Shown here: positions 10,408 to 19,129 of the stretch, piece after piece
Layout: the number at the start of each line of letters is the position of its first letter
Position numbering within the stretch: the stretch's first letter is position 1
Source: Eutreptiella sp. 'Long Island Sound 2002'
Lineage: Eukaryota; Euglenozoa; Euglenophyceae; Eutreptiales; Eutreptiaceae
Reading direction: 5' to 3'
Length of the DNA: 64,000 nt
Assembly (NCBI GenBank): GCA_964036045.1
Contig: OZ038384.1
Location: forward strand, 47,244,851 to 47,308,850
Position numbers and translations under genes: made by a program
Notes under the pieces: model-generated
The model's input: only the letters and a program-made list of their open reading frames with translations
The model's database searches: none
Told to the model about the DNA's origin: nothing

Positions 10408-10429
10408 TTTGCGCGAGGCCTCGCGCAAA
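10408..10429. repeat. GC palindrome copy 8, 3' of the gene
   Basis: Perfect 22-bp palindrome identical to copy 1 including the TTT/AAA flanks. No further copy was found to the right in this window. Confidence 0.92.
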
Positions 10430-11584
10430 GAAGGGGTGCCAAAAAATGCCTCTTGTGGTGCTGCGTGCAACATGGTTTTCAAAAACTGGTTTTCCAAAAG
10501 ATTGAAAGCTCATGGGTGTTTTCATTGCAAAGCATAAGTTGTAGAGGAAACAAAAAGTCGTGGTTTTCCCAAAAAGGAACTTCATTTTTGTGGAAAAAAA
10601 TCATTTTCCCGGGCAGTCGGTTTTCTTGACAATAAAGAAAAATGGACCAGTTAATTGCTTTTCACAGGATTTTTGGTTCTTGTGTTTTAGGTCCCCCCTA
10701 AAAGAACTATTTTTTCACAGTGCCGCGGCGAGGCAGTTTTGGGCACATTTTGACCATGCAACTTGAGCCGCCTAAGGGGAAGGAATTCGTAAGCCTATTC
10801 CAGGCTATGGAGGGGCAAGCTTTGCAAACCATGGTGGAAAATTTGCAAATGCTAGTCTCCAACGCATCCCGTTGTTCGGAGGTCTTGTGCACCTTTCCGA
10901 TTTGGTAACTACAAAAACAATCATGAAAGGGTTGGAGCTCCAGGTAAATTATGGACCAGGATACCAACGTAAACATCCATATATACGGGACCCCCAAGAT
11001 GATCCGAAGGCACATGGGTCCGTTTGGGATGAGACAACCATGCACTTTGCACAGGTAATTTGTGCCTCTTGCTTTGGGGTGCAGTTGGGATACAAACTCA
11101 TAGGTGGAGATTGCCCCAGCTTACGCACGAAAGAGCCGTCTGTTCACGGGGGGCTCGCCAGCACCGGACCCTTTACGCCGACTCCCTCCCCTCCCTCCCC
11201 CCGCCCCCTGGTCATTTGCTGGAAAGTGCCGGACGATGGGCGCCGAACCAAATTTTGCTTGAATAAGTAGAGGGTGAAAAAATGAGTTTTCACCCCATGT
11301 GTCTATACTCAAAATAGTCAGTTTCTTGAGGAGAACCCAATAATGGATGAAAACCAAATTGGACCAAATATTACCACCCCTGTGCACAGGTGTGTCAGAG
11401 ATGACCCATACCCTAGTGGGAAAGCAGTGCCCCTGCAACTGAAGGGACCTGGGCTGAGACCAAAGTGAGATGAATCTGCATGACAACAGGCAGGGTCTAG
11501 GACTACGTGTGAAATTGTTTTCTTTCTGCTTTTTTTTCTTATTTCTTTGCTTTTGTCCTCTTTGTCCGGTATCCCTGAGAAACC
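10430..11584 (+). other. Low-GC stretch with weak ORFs; no recognised gene
   Basis: Open frames at 10,720-10,908 and 10,872-11,270 on the plus strand look mildly coding. They include the stretch LEPPKGKEFVSLFQAMEG and a possible donor CAG|GTAATT at 11,055. T-rich and A-rich tracts dominate the rest. I cannot assign a product. Confidence 0.3.
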
Positions 11585-11800
11585 AGGGTTGACGTAGCAT
11601 TTGCGCCCACTTGTGGGTCCCCCATAAGGCAGGGTTAGGCAGCCAATTCTGATTGTGTCCCCATTTGTTTGGGGACCCCCGAGAATGCTGGAGTGATGTA
11701 GCACCTCTGCCCACTTTTGGGTTCCCGATAAGGGCAGGTTGAGGCAGCCGATTCTGATTTTGACCCCGGCCGGGAATTGACTCGGGGGTGCAATTCCCTT
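11585..11800. repeat. Two-copy tandem repeat of about 104 bp
   Basis: Both copies run from a g(a)tgtagca...gcccactt segment to cagccRattctgatt. They differ by scattered substitutions. Confidence 0.7.
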
Positions 11801-12107
11801 AACCACAGGTACCACCTACCATCCCCCCCCCCCTGTTGCAATTCTTTTTGCCAACATACATACTGCAAAAATGTCTACTGCGATGGGGGGGTCATTTTAA
11901 GCCGTATATGTTGGCGTCCGGGTGCCCCCCTCCCCTTCAGCCGGCCCCAGATGCCCCCTCAGACCCAGCCCCCCCCCCCCCCCCACCCCCACCCTGAAAA
12001 AGGCTGGAACGTGGGAGAGAGTCGGCGTATGGCCCGTTGCTATGCACCCCCCGTGCAACTGTTGTGTGTTCTGCTCCAGTGTACTAGTACCCATCATCTG
12101 TGCGCAG
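11801..12107. other. C-tract-rich non-coding segment
   Basis: Long C homopolymers (around 11,822 and 11,970) and no conserved frame. It probably precedes, or is the first intron of, the RS-rich gene. Confidence 0.35.
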
Positions 12108-15100
12108 ATTGCTGCCCCAGTCTGCCCCACTCCGAAGAAACTTCGATCCTTCCATACGTCCTGGCGAGGGGGCTTCAAAAACTGTACTGGTGCTACCCCT
12201 CGGGAGCCCGGCAACAAGTTACGGCGAAATTTCACCATCCTTCCAGGTGATTCCCCATGGCACGCAGCAGCACACAACGGGGGGAGATCTTTGGTGTTCA
12301 TCGCCAAGGATTGCAGTGACCTAGAGACATTCCAGGTTTGTGCATTCCTATGGCATTGTTGCCGGCACATTTAGATTTGAGAAGTGGTTGGCGCTGCCCT
12401 GTGCCTTTTCTGCCTATCACAGGCTGTGGAAGCCTACATTCTTGCCGAGTGTCCCCAACTGGGCATTTTTCAGCACTGTATGCTTCTCCCACTGCAATTC
12501 CCACGTTGCCAGCGGAAGAAGGTCAACATCCGTGAAGAAGACAGTTTTAAGCTCACCGTTGATGTCATGCAGGATGAAAAAGTAATGGTCTTTGATGCCA
12601 ATCAGCAGCAGCTTCTGGTTTGCCGGCAAGGACCACATGCACACTTCATTTTCGTTTGGAGATATCCTCTTGAGTCAGTTGTCAGTGCCGTACATTTGCC
12701 AATACTCTAAGTCCACGGGTCTATTTGCAGTCGTAATGCTGTTCAGCCACAACTCGTGGGACCAGAGCGTCGGGGCATGTCGGCCTGTCAAAGTACCACC
12801 GCAATCTGACCCATCCACAAAATACACGACCTCGGAATCCTCCACGGCATCCACAACGTCAGCGCCATCCAGTGCGGTTCAAAAGGGGGCATCTACACCA
12901 CAACCAAAGAAGGCCAAGCCACCAGCAAAGCTGGCAGGAAAACCAAAACCAAAGAAGGCGCCACCACGGGGAGCACCGAAGCGAAGACAGCGTAGTCCAA
13001 GTGTCAGCAGCAGAACAAGCAGCGAGGAAAGCCCAAGGCTGAATCTAAGAAGACAACACAGCATTGAAAGCAGCAAAACCAGCCAAGACAGGAGCCCTCC
13101 ACGGAAGCTTCAGCAGAAGCTAAACGGCGCAACAGTAAGCACAGGTCACCATCTATCGAGAGTTAGTCTGTGGGGAGCAGATCACTATCCCCTGCGGCGG
13201 CAGCACAAAGCCAGCAGCCCACCCAAAAAAACAAATTCAGCACGGAGAGTAAGCCAGCAATCAGAACGCTACCCCGGAGGCAGCCGTCCACCGGAACGTG
13301 AAAGAAGGCCATCATCTCCTTCGGACGATGGTATGTTTGGTTGCAGGGCTCTGATATTTGTATGTTTTGTTCAGCTTTGGGGCTAGGCGAGCAACAACGA
13401 AGGGTCTGCATGGTGAGGCTCATTGGAGCAGAGAAGGCCAAATTTGTGTGCATCGTTGAAGAATGGACTCATTCATGTGCATCCATGTGCATTGTGGTAA
13501 TCTGTGAGTAGCGGTCAAGTGCTTTGTCCTCAGGCTGCAACAGTGTCCCGGCCGGGGAGTATCATGCAGGACGCCAGAGAACAGACTCATCAGAGACAAG
13601 AAGCAGGAAATCTCAACGTCGCTCCAGATCGCCCTCATGCAGCCACCAACCAGACCACGGCAAAAGGATGAGCGTGCCCAGTATGTCTGCTGCCACGGGG
13701 CCAGAGCTTTTTTAGTGTGTGTCCTACCCTAGGGTGGGTCTATTAGAATTTTAGTCTGGGTGGGCTTCCAGGTAGGGTAGGCCATTGCGGGGGATTTTGG
13801 GTCGGCACCTGGTCAAGGCATTTTGCCGGTGGTGAGGCATTTTGCCTGTGGTAGTTGAGTGGGTCAATGTCCAATAGCATTTGTGGGTTTGGGGTTTGCC
13901 GAAAATCTGGGTGGGTGGGTCCCTGAAATCACCCCCTGTCCCTCCCCCTGGTTAAAAAAAAAACACTGCATGGGGCTGCCAATTGCCGTTCATCAACACA
14001 ATCAGGGCAATAAGAGGGATAAGGAGAAGCGACAGGTACAAAAGGGGGAACAATGTGACATCAGTCTGAACCTGAATGTCTCCGCAGTAGTCTGTGTGTA
14101 GTTGTTAAACGCTTTGTCCTCAGGCCCTATTGCTCAGCCGGGGAGGGGCTTCTCAGAAGCACGAAGCAGTCGATCAAAACCATCAGCATCATGGCACTCT
14201 TCGTCGTGGTCAATGACAGACAGATACCCGTCAAGCAGCCACCATGACAGAACACCGACCGTGCCTGGGGACGGTGGTATGTGTGCTGACATTGGTACCC
14301 AGTAATGAGCTTCAAACTTGGACAACCTTGCCAATGCCATCCCGTCTGGTCGCCGACGGGGGAGAGGGGTGGCCAAGCCGTAGGCCTGAGCAATCCAAAA
14401 TTGTAGCTTCCTGAAGCCTCTTCTCGCTGGACATGAGTATGCATCTCAAGAGGTCTGCTGTAGTCTGTGAGTAGTTGTTAACTGCTTTGTCCTTAGGCCC
14501 TATTTCTCAGACCGGGAGGGACTTGTCAGAAGCACAAAGCAGTCAATCACAACGATCACCATCACGTCACTCTTCGTCGCGGTCAATGACAGACAGATAC
14601 CCGTCAAGCAGCCGCCATGACAGAAGACTGACCCTGCCAGCGGATCCTGGTATGCGTGCTGACATTGGTACACATTAATGAGCTTCGGACTTGGACAACC
14701 TTGCCAATGCCGACCCGTCTGGTCGCCGACAGGGGAGAGGGGTGGCCAAGCCGTAGGCCTGAACCACCCAAAATTTTAGCTTACTGATGCCTCCTCTCGC
14801 CGGACATGAGTATGCATCTGAAAATCTCTGCAGTAGTCTGTGAGCAGTTGTTAACTGCTTTGTCCTTAGGCCCTATCCCTCGGCGGGGGAGGGACTCGTC
14901 AGAATCAAGGCAATCACAATGATCGCCATCACGGCACTCTTCGTCACGCCGGAGGACAGAATTGTCAGAGACAAGAAGTAGGCATTCATCACGGTCGCCC
15001 TCACGACGCTCCTCTTCACAGTCAATCTATGGCAGAACACCAGACCTGCCTGGGGACCGTGGTATTTTTGTTGCCCTGACATTTGTATAGATTAGTCAGC

Positions 15101-16225
15101 TTTGCACATATATGGGCTTCTCAGGGTGGTGTGGTTTGGAGAGGAGGGCAAGGCGGGTCCCCCTCCCTCCCCCAACACCAACTTCTATGATTGCCTGTCT
15201 GCAAGGCTGGCAACCAGATGGTACGCAGCGGAGGGATCCATCTGTCTCACGCAATTCTTCAAGGCCTGATAGACAAGGAGCGTCAGCTGGTGTGTTTCCC
15301 ACGCTGGTGAATTAGCTTCGCTAGGGCTTTGACATTTGTACACACCGCTCAGCTGCGCCGATGCATATCCCTCGGCAACCAACAGTTTGCGTGCACTCTT
15401 GGCACCCTTTACTGGCCTCAGACGGCAGTTCTTCAAGAGGGATTCCACAGCCATGCTGCTCAAGGCGCCAGACCCGCAATGGGGATGACAGGAGGCCACC
15501 GGTGCCTATGGACTATGGTATGTTCGCTGCATGACTTGTTCTGTGTTACGTGCCCATTGCATAGCAATCGGGGGGGCGAGGGAACCGTCACTTGGGGGTG
15601 TGAGGGAACCATTGCGCAAAGGTGTGTACTGTACAAGCGAGGGGGGGGGCTACATGTTGGTCAGCTTTTCGGATGGATATGCCTTGCGATCCGATAGCTT
15701 GCATGCACAATTAGCGCCTTTTACTGTCCTCAAAGGGCAGCCGTTCAAGAGGGATTGCACAGCCGTGCTGCTCCAGGAGCCAAGCCTGCATCGGGGATAA
15801 CAGAGAGCCAGCATTACCTGTGGACTATGGTATGATCCTTGAGTCGAGGGTCCTGACACTTGTAGATGTTGGTTAGCTTTTCGGATGGATATCCCTTTCG
15901 ACCAATAGCTTGCATGCGCCATTGACGCCCTTTACTGTCCTCAGACTGCAGCCGTTCAAGAGGGATTCCACAACCGTGCTGCCCCAGGAGCCAGGCGTGC
16001 AACGGGGATGGCATTAGGCCAACCTTACCTTACGACTATGGTATGCTTCCTGAGTCGCTTGTGCAACATCACAGCAATGGCCGTGACATTTTACCTGGTC
16101 TGTCAGCTGGGTGGATGGACCAGCAGCTCTGCTTGCACTTATCTCGGCGCAGGCTGGCAAAACCATCCGAGATCTCACTTCAGCAATTCTTTACCAAGGG
16201 CTTTCACAACAAGCGAGTGGCATGA
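12108..16225 (+). CDS. RS1: RS-rich protein gene with tandemly duplicated phase 1-1 exons
   Basis: Exons I can support are 12,108-12,335; from 12,513; 12,731-13,330; 13,534-13,680; 14,124-14,276; 14,497-14,649; 14,870-15,061; 15,422-15,517; 15,734-15,829; 15,945-16,040; and a terminal 16,107-16,225. From 12,731 on, every exon starts two bases into a codon and ends one base into the next, so any can be added or lost in frame. The 12,731 exon is Lys/Pro/Ser-rich with RRQRSPSVSSRTSSEESP. Later exons encode SR-type repeats such as SQSQRSPSRHSSSRS. Proteins with RS domains usually act in pre-mRNA splicing or nuclear organisation, and that role is inferred here. The N-terminal exons are not recognised. 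One exon has an in-frame TGA and another has a damaged acceptor, so the gene may be partly decayed or alternatively spliced. Confidence 0.6.
13534..13680 (+). other. RS1 exon, type-a unit (147 nt, phase 1-1)
   Basis: Acceptor TTTGTCCTCAG and donor A|GTATGT. It encodes Ser/Arg-rich sequence with SQRRSRSPSCSHQPDHGK. It is paralogous to the exon at 24,721-24,858. Confidence 0.75.
13681..14123 (+). repeat. RS1 intron segment duplicated in RS2
   Basis: The stretch from tgtgtcctaccctaggg to tagcatttgtgggtttgg is nearly the same as 24,890-25,075. It shows that introns were copied along with exons. Confidence 0.75.
14124..14276 (+). other. RS1 exon, type-b unit 1 (153 nt, phase 1-1)
   Basis: Acceptor TTTGTCCTCAG and donor G|GTATGT. 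Encodes the SMTDRYPSSSHHDR-type unit shared with units 2 and RS2. Confidence 0.75.
14497..14649 (+). other. RS1 exon, type-b unit 2 (153 nt, phase 1-1)
   Basis: Acceptor TTTGTCCTTAG and donor G|GTATGC. Same length as unit 1, with the best RS periodicity of the set. Confidence 0.78.
14870..15061 (+). other. RS1 exon, type-b unit 3 (192 nt) with in-frame TGA
   Basis: Same acceptor as the other units; donor GTATTT. In the exon frame TGA lies at 14,920-14,922, where units 2 and RS2 have CGA. That is a C-to-T change at a CpG. The rest of the frame stays open and RS-rich to the donor. Confidence 0.7.
15422..15517 (+). other. RS1 exon, type-c unit 1 (96 nt)
   Basis: Acceptor CCTCAG and donor G|GTATGT. 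The phase 1-1 frame encodes SSRGIPQPCCSRRQ and ends PMDY-G. Confidence 0.65.
15734..15829 (+). other. RS1 exon, type-c unit 2 (96 nt), acceptor damaged
   Basis: Aligns with units 1 and 3 and keeps the same frame (SRSRGIAQPCCSRSQ). The conserved CAG acceptor is CAA here, so the exon may be skipped. Confidence 0.6.
15945..16040 (+). other. RS1 exon, type-c unit 3 (96 nt)
   Basis: Acceptor CCTCAG and donor G|GTATGC, same length and phase as units 1 and 2 (SRSRGIPQPCCPRSQ). Confidence 0.65.
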
Positions 16226-16509
16226 CAGCCCGCCTTCAAAGAGGCAGCGGAAAGCGGATCCTATGATGAGCCCTATGATGTACTCCATGAAGTGCAACAT
16301 GCTGCTTGCGATGACGGGTTCACTGAAATAGTAATGTTGTGTGAACCCCCCCCCCTCAAGCCACCCCTACCATCCTCACAACTTACGATTTTTTGTAATC
16401 GCGTTTATTGCAAAAAAAGACAATTTTTCTTCTACAAGTATTTACCGCAAGACGAAATTGCACAAACTTACAATTTCTTTGCACTCCTGTGCTCCCCACG
16501 TTATACAAT
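16226..16509. other. AT-rich intergenic segment
   Basis: Follows the RS1 stop. Poly-A/T tracts and no convincing ORF. Confidence 0.4.
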
Positions 16510-16842
16510 TTAGTATTCCAGGTGGGCATCTACTGAACCAATATATTGGTGTGCGCTCTGTAATTCTTCTATCAGGCTGGTGCATACGCCCCCCCCCCCC
16601 TCGGTCGACATAGGTTGCCGTGCATCCAAACCTATGTCATTTTCATGCTTGACAAGACGAAGCACTTCTGGGACGGGGCTCATTGCAATCCAGTCCGCTA
16701 AAGTGAGTGATTTGGCGCCAGTGAAGGTTGGCAGCAAGAATTCCTCCTTTGTTGCCCAGCAAAAAGGGCAGCAGTCATTGCATTGTGGACCGTGAAGAGA
16801 AGGCTTCAATTCGGCGTCTTTGTGAATGGTGCAGGCATCCAT
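16510..16842 (-). CDS. Unknown Cys-rich domain, copy 1
   Basis: The frame encodes [11 protein letters not shown] followed by TLADWIAMSPVPEVLRL and HENDIG. The same order recurs at 17,717-18,535 (plus) and 23,527-23,838 (minus). The Cys pairs (C-x2-C-x2-C) could bind zinc. Conservation at the protein level in three copies, in both orientations, argues that this frame is or was coding. It is probably an exon or gene fragment within a dispersed repeat. I do not recognise the family. Confidence 0.45.
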   Translation of the reverse strand: MDACTIHKDAELKPSLHGPQCNDCCPFCWATKEEFLLPTFTGAKSLTLADWIAMSPVPEVLRLVKHENDIGLDARQPMSTEGGGGVCTSLIEELQSAHQYIGSVDAHLEY

Positions 16843-17716
16843 ATTAGTGAGGGTGAGTAATCACCCGCATGCATGCATTCATCTCTTTCGGCAAAGTACA
16901 TATACATGTCCAGTGCCTGAGGCGGGGTGATTGCTGCATTCCTGCAACGAGTTTATCCGATTGTGGATGTACATGCTCTACCGGTGCAGTCTCCTTGGCC
17001 TTTGTTCGAATGACTGACAAGAGGGTGTCTGTTTGTGCTGATGACTCGCTGGTATTACACGCTTTCAATTTTCAACATGTTTATGCAAAATTGGTGTTAC
17101 ATTCCTTCTAGCTTTTATGAAGGCCCATATCAGAGGGTTTTTCTCAATTCTTCTTATTTATGTTTTTATGATGACAGCTGGCCCGCCACGAAAGAGCTAT
17201 GATGCATTAACACCCTCTGGCAAACGCATGCGGAAACTGCGTTTCTGAGCAGGCACACGAAACATTAAAGCAAGGTCTTGCCGATAAATGTGGGGTTCCG
17301 CGCCCCACTCCATCGACCAAGCAGCCTGCAAAGATGCGATGCAAGTATCATCCCGTGCAAAATCGGAAGCGTGCAGGACCGGCGAGTTAGCAGCAAGTTT
17401 TCAACACTCTCAAGTCACGCGTTCGCACAAAAGCCACAGAAAATGCACATATTGAGGCCTGGTAGCGCATGAATTGCTGGCGGAACAAAGTTAGTGACTT
17501 GAATAAAGAATTGCTGGAAGGCTGTGACATTACGACAACACCACAGAAGGTAGCAATGAGTCCGTTTCAGGCACTGGACATGTATTTGTACCTTGCTGAA
17601 AGAGATGAATGCATGCATGAGGTTGATTACTCAGCCTCACTATTACTTTTTGTGGATGCCTGCAACCTTTTCCGGAGACCGTGACTTGAAGTCCCCGGTC
17701 TTGGTCTTCATTTTAA
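16843..17716. repeat. Inverted-repeat flank of the Cys-rich domain copies
   Basis: The segment near 16,865-16,920 (plus: gcatgcattcatctctttc) is the reverse complement of 17,600-17,640 and is repeated at 23,865-23,885. An AT-rich spacer lies between. A short plus frame (17,469-17,684) includes ALDMYLYLAERDECMHEVDYS, which the inverted copy also preserves. Confidence 0.5.
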
Positions 17717-18535
17717 TTGAGGCCAGAAGTGCGCATCAGACAATCATGCAACTTGCAATTGCACGCTATGTGGGGCCAGATGATGGGCATCAACTCAAGG
17801 GTCTTCTCAATACGCACAGAATCGTGCCTGCCCCTAAAGAACGTCCTGACACGCCATGTAAATGGGAAATCGCTTCGATTAAAGACATACCCAGATTTGG
17901 CCCAGTTGAACACATTTCTGTGGACTCACGGTCCACAATGCAATGACTGCCGCCCTCTTTGCCCAGCCACAAAGGAGGAATTCGTGCTGCCAACCTTCAC
18001 CGGCGCCGAATTGCTCACTTTAGCCGACTGGATTGCAATGAGCCCCGTCCGAGAAGTACTTCGTCTTTTCAAACATGAAAATGACATAGGTTGGGATGCA
18101 GGGCACCTAGCCGCAAACGTTCTGACCCACCCAATTGTACATTCCCTTTATCTATATGCAAAAAAGAAACTCCCAAACCACTATGTGCGGAATCTGGTCT
18201 CTCTCTACCGTTCAGTCTTCAACGTGTCAGACAAGTCTCAAACGTATTATGAACCTGAGGCTGAGGCAATTCAACAACCCAAAAGAGGATGCCCTGGGGA
18301 TTTCAAGTTCTACTGTACAGAGGCGAAAAGGGTACTGTTCCTTAATAGCTTCTGGGAAAAACTGGCTAATATTTTCCTCGAGACATGCCCTTTTCCTCAA
18401 AAGGTGCCCTGCCTGAAGTTCCCCTGCAGCCCACCTCTTGCCATTGCATTGTCTTATCCAGCTCAGGCAGCCGTGAAGCCCCCTGCAGTCCCGGAGATAG
18501 GTGGATCCCAAAAACTGAAATTTGTGTATCTGTAA
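17717..18535 (+). CDS. Unknown Cys-rich domain, longest copy (272 codons)
   Basis: The frame runs from a possible non-ATG start to TAA at 18,533. It holds the shared block [19 protein letters not shown], then TLADWIAMSPVREVLRLF and HENDIGWDAG, followed by about 140 further residues. The tail includes YLYAKKKLPNHYVRNLVSLYRS and is absent from the other two copies. No signal peptide or membrane segment is obvious. This copy is probably the least truncated. The true start may lie upstream across an intron. Function unknown; a cellular gene or a transposon-encoded protein are both possible. Confidence 0.5.
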   Translation: MRPEVRIRQSCNLQLHAMWGQMMGINSRVFSIRTESCLPLKNVLTRHVNGKSLRLKTYPDLAQLNTFLWTHGPQCNDCRPLCPATKEEFVLPTFTGAELLTLADWIAMSPVREVLRLFKHENDIGWDAGHLAANVLTHPIVHSLYLYAKKKLPNHYVRNLVSLYRSVFNVSDKSQTYYEPEAEAIQQPKRGCPGDFKFYCTEAKRVLFLNSFWEKLANIFLETCPFPQKVPCLKFPCSPPLAIALSYPAQAAVKPPAVPEIGGSQKLKFVYL

Positions 18536-19129
18536 CTCTTGGGTGTGTGTATCATGTGTGTATCCCAAGTTTCAGGAGTGTGTATCACATGTGTGTCCCA
18601 CCCTTCTCTCATTCTGGCGTGCGCTTTTGGGCTCTCTTCTAGACATCATTTTAAGCTAAGAACGCTTTGCTGCACAGAATTACAAGCTGGTAGATGTAGC
18701 TCAGTTGGTGTGGCACTGTTGTGCTGAAACAGTTGAGCGTTACTTCAATTCCTGGCATGCACACCTGTCAATTGCTAGCATGCACACATGTCAATTGTGC
18801 TATGTTCCACGTGTGTGTCCAACCCTTTTCTCATTTCGTTTTCTGTGGGGGATGGCCAAGATCTCGTTTCCCCCTTGATGGGTTTCATGTATCACATGTG
18901 TATCCCAGGCATCTGAACTGTGTATCGTGTGTGCATCCCCAAAAACTAAAGCGTGTATATCGCGCTAGCGGTGATACGCACTATCCCCAGGACTGGCCCT
19001 GTGCCGCCCGGGCTTCTGGTGGGTGCCCTCCCCTGTGGGGAATATGAAACCCGGTCCCATCCCGGTGACTTTCAGTCAGAGCCCACGTGGTTTGCAAGTT
19101 TTGTGCGTGGCTAATGCTTGTTCTTTTTG
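18536..19129 (+). repeat. GTGTGTATC-type low-complexity region and SINE-like head
   Basis: Degenerate repeats of gtgtgtatcatgtgtgtatccc flank a tRNA-like segment. No coding frame is supported. Confidence 0.5.
18690..18765 (+). ncRNA. tRNA-like sequence, probable SINE head or tRNA pseudogene
   Basis: TAGCTCAGTTGGT at 18,697-18,709 is a good pol III box A / D-arm. ACTTCAATTCCTGG, about 35 bp downstream, resembles box B / T-arm. A clean cloverleaf with acceptor pairing is not seen, so a functional tRNA is unlikely. Confidence 0.5.

Noticed and set aside
5426-10430. Integrated giant-virus segment
   Set aside because: A SET-like fragment alone is not enough. Spliceosomal introns are present and no viral hallmark gene was found.
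18690-18765. Functional tRNA gene
   Set aside because: Box A and a weak box B are present but acceptor and anticodon stems do not pair convincingly.
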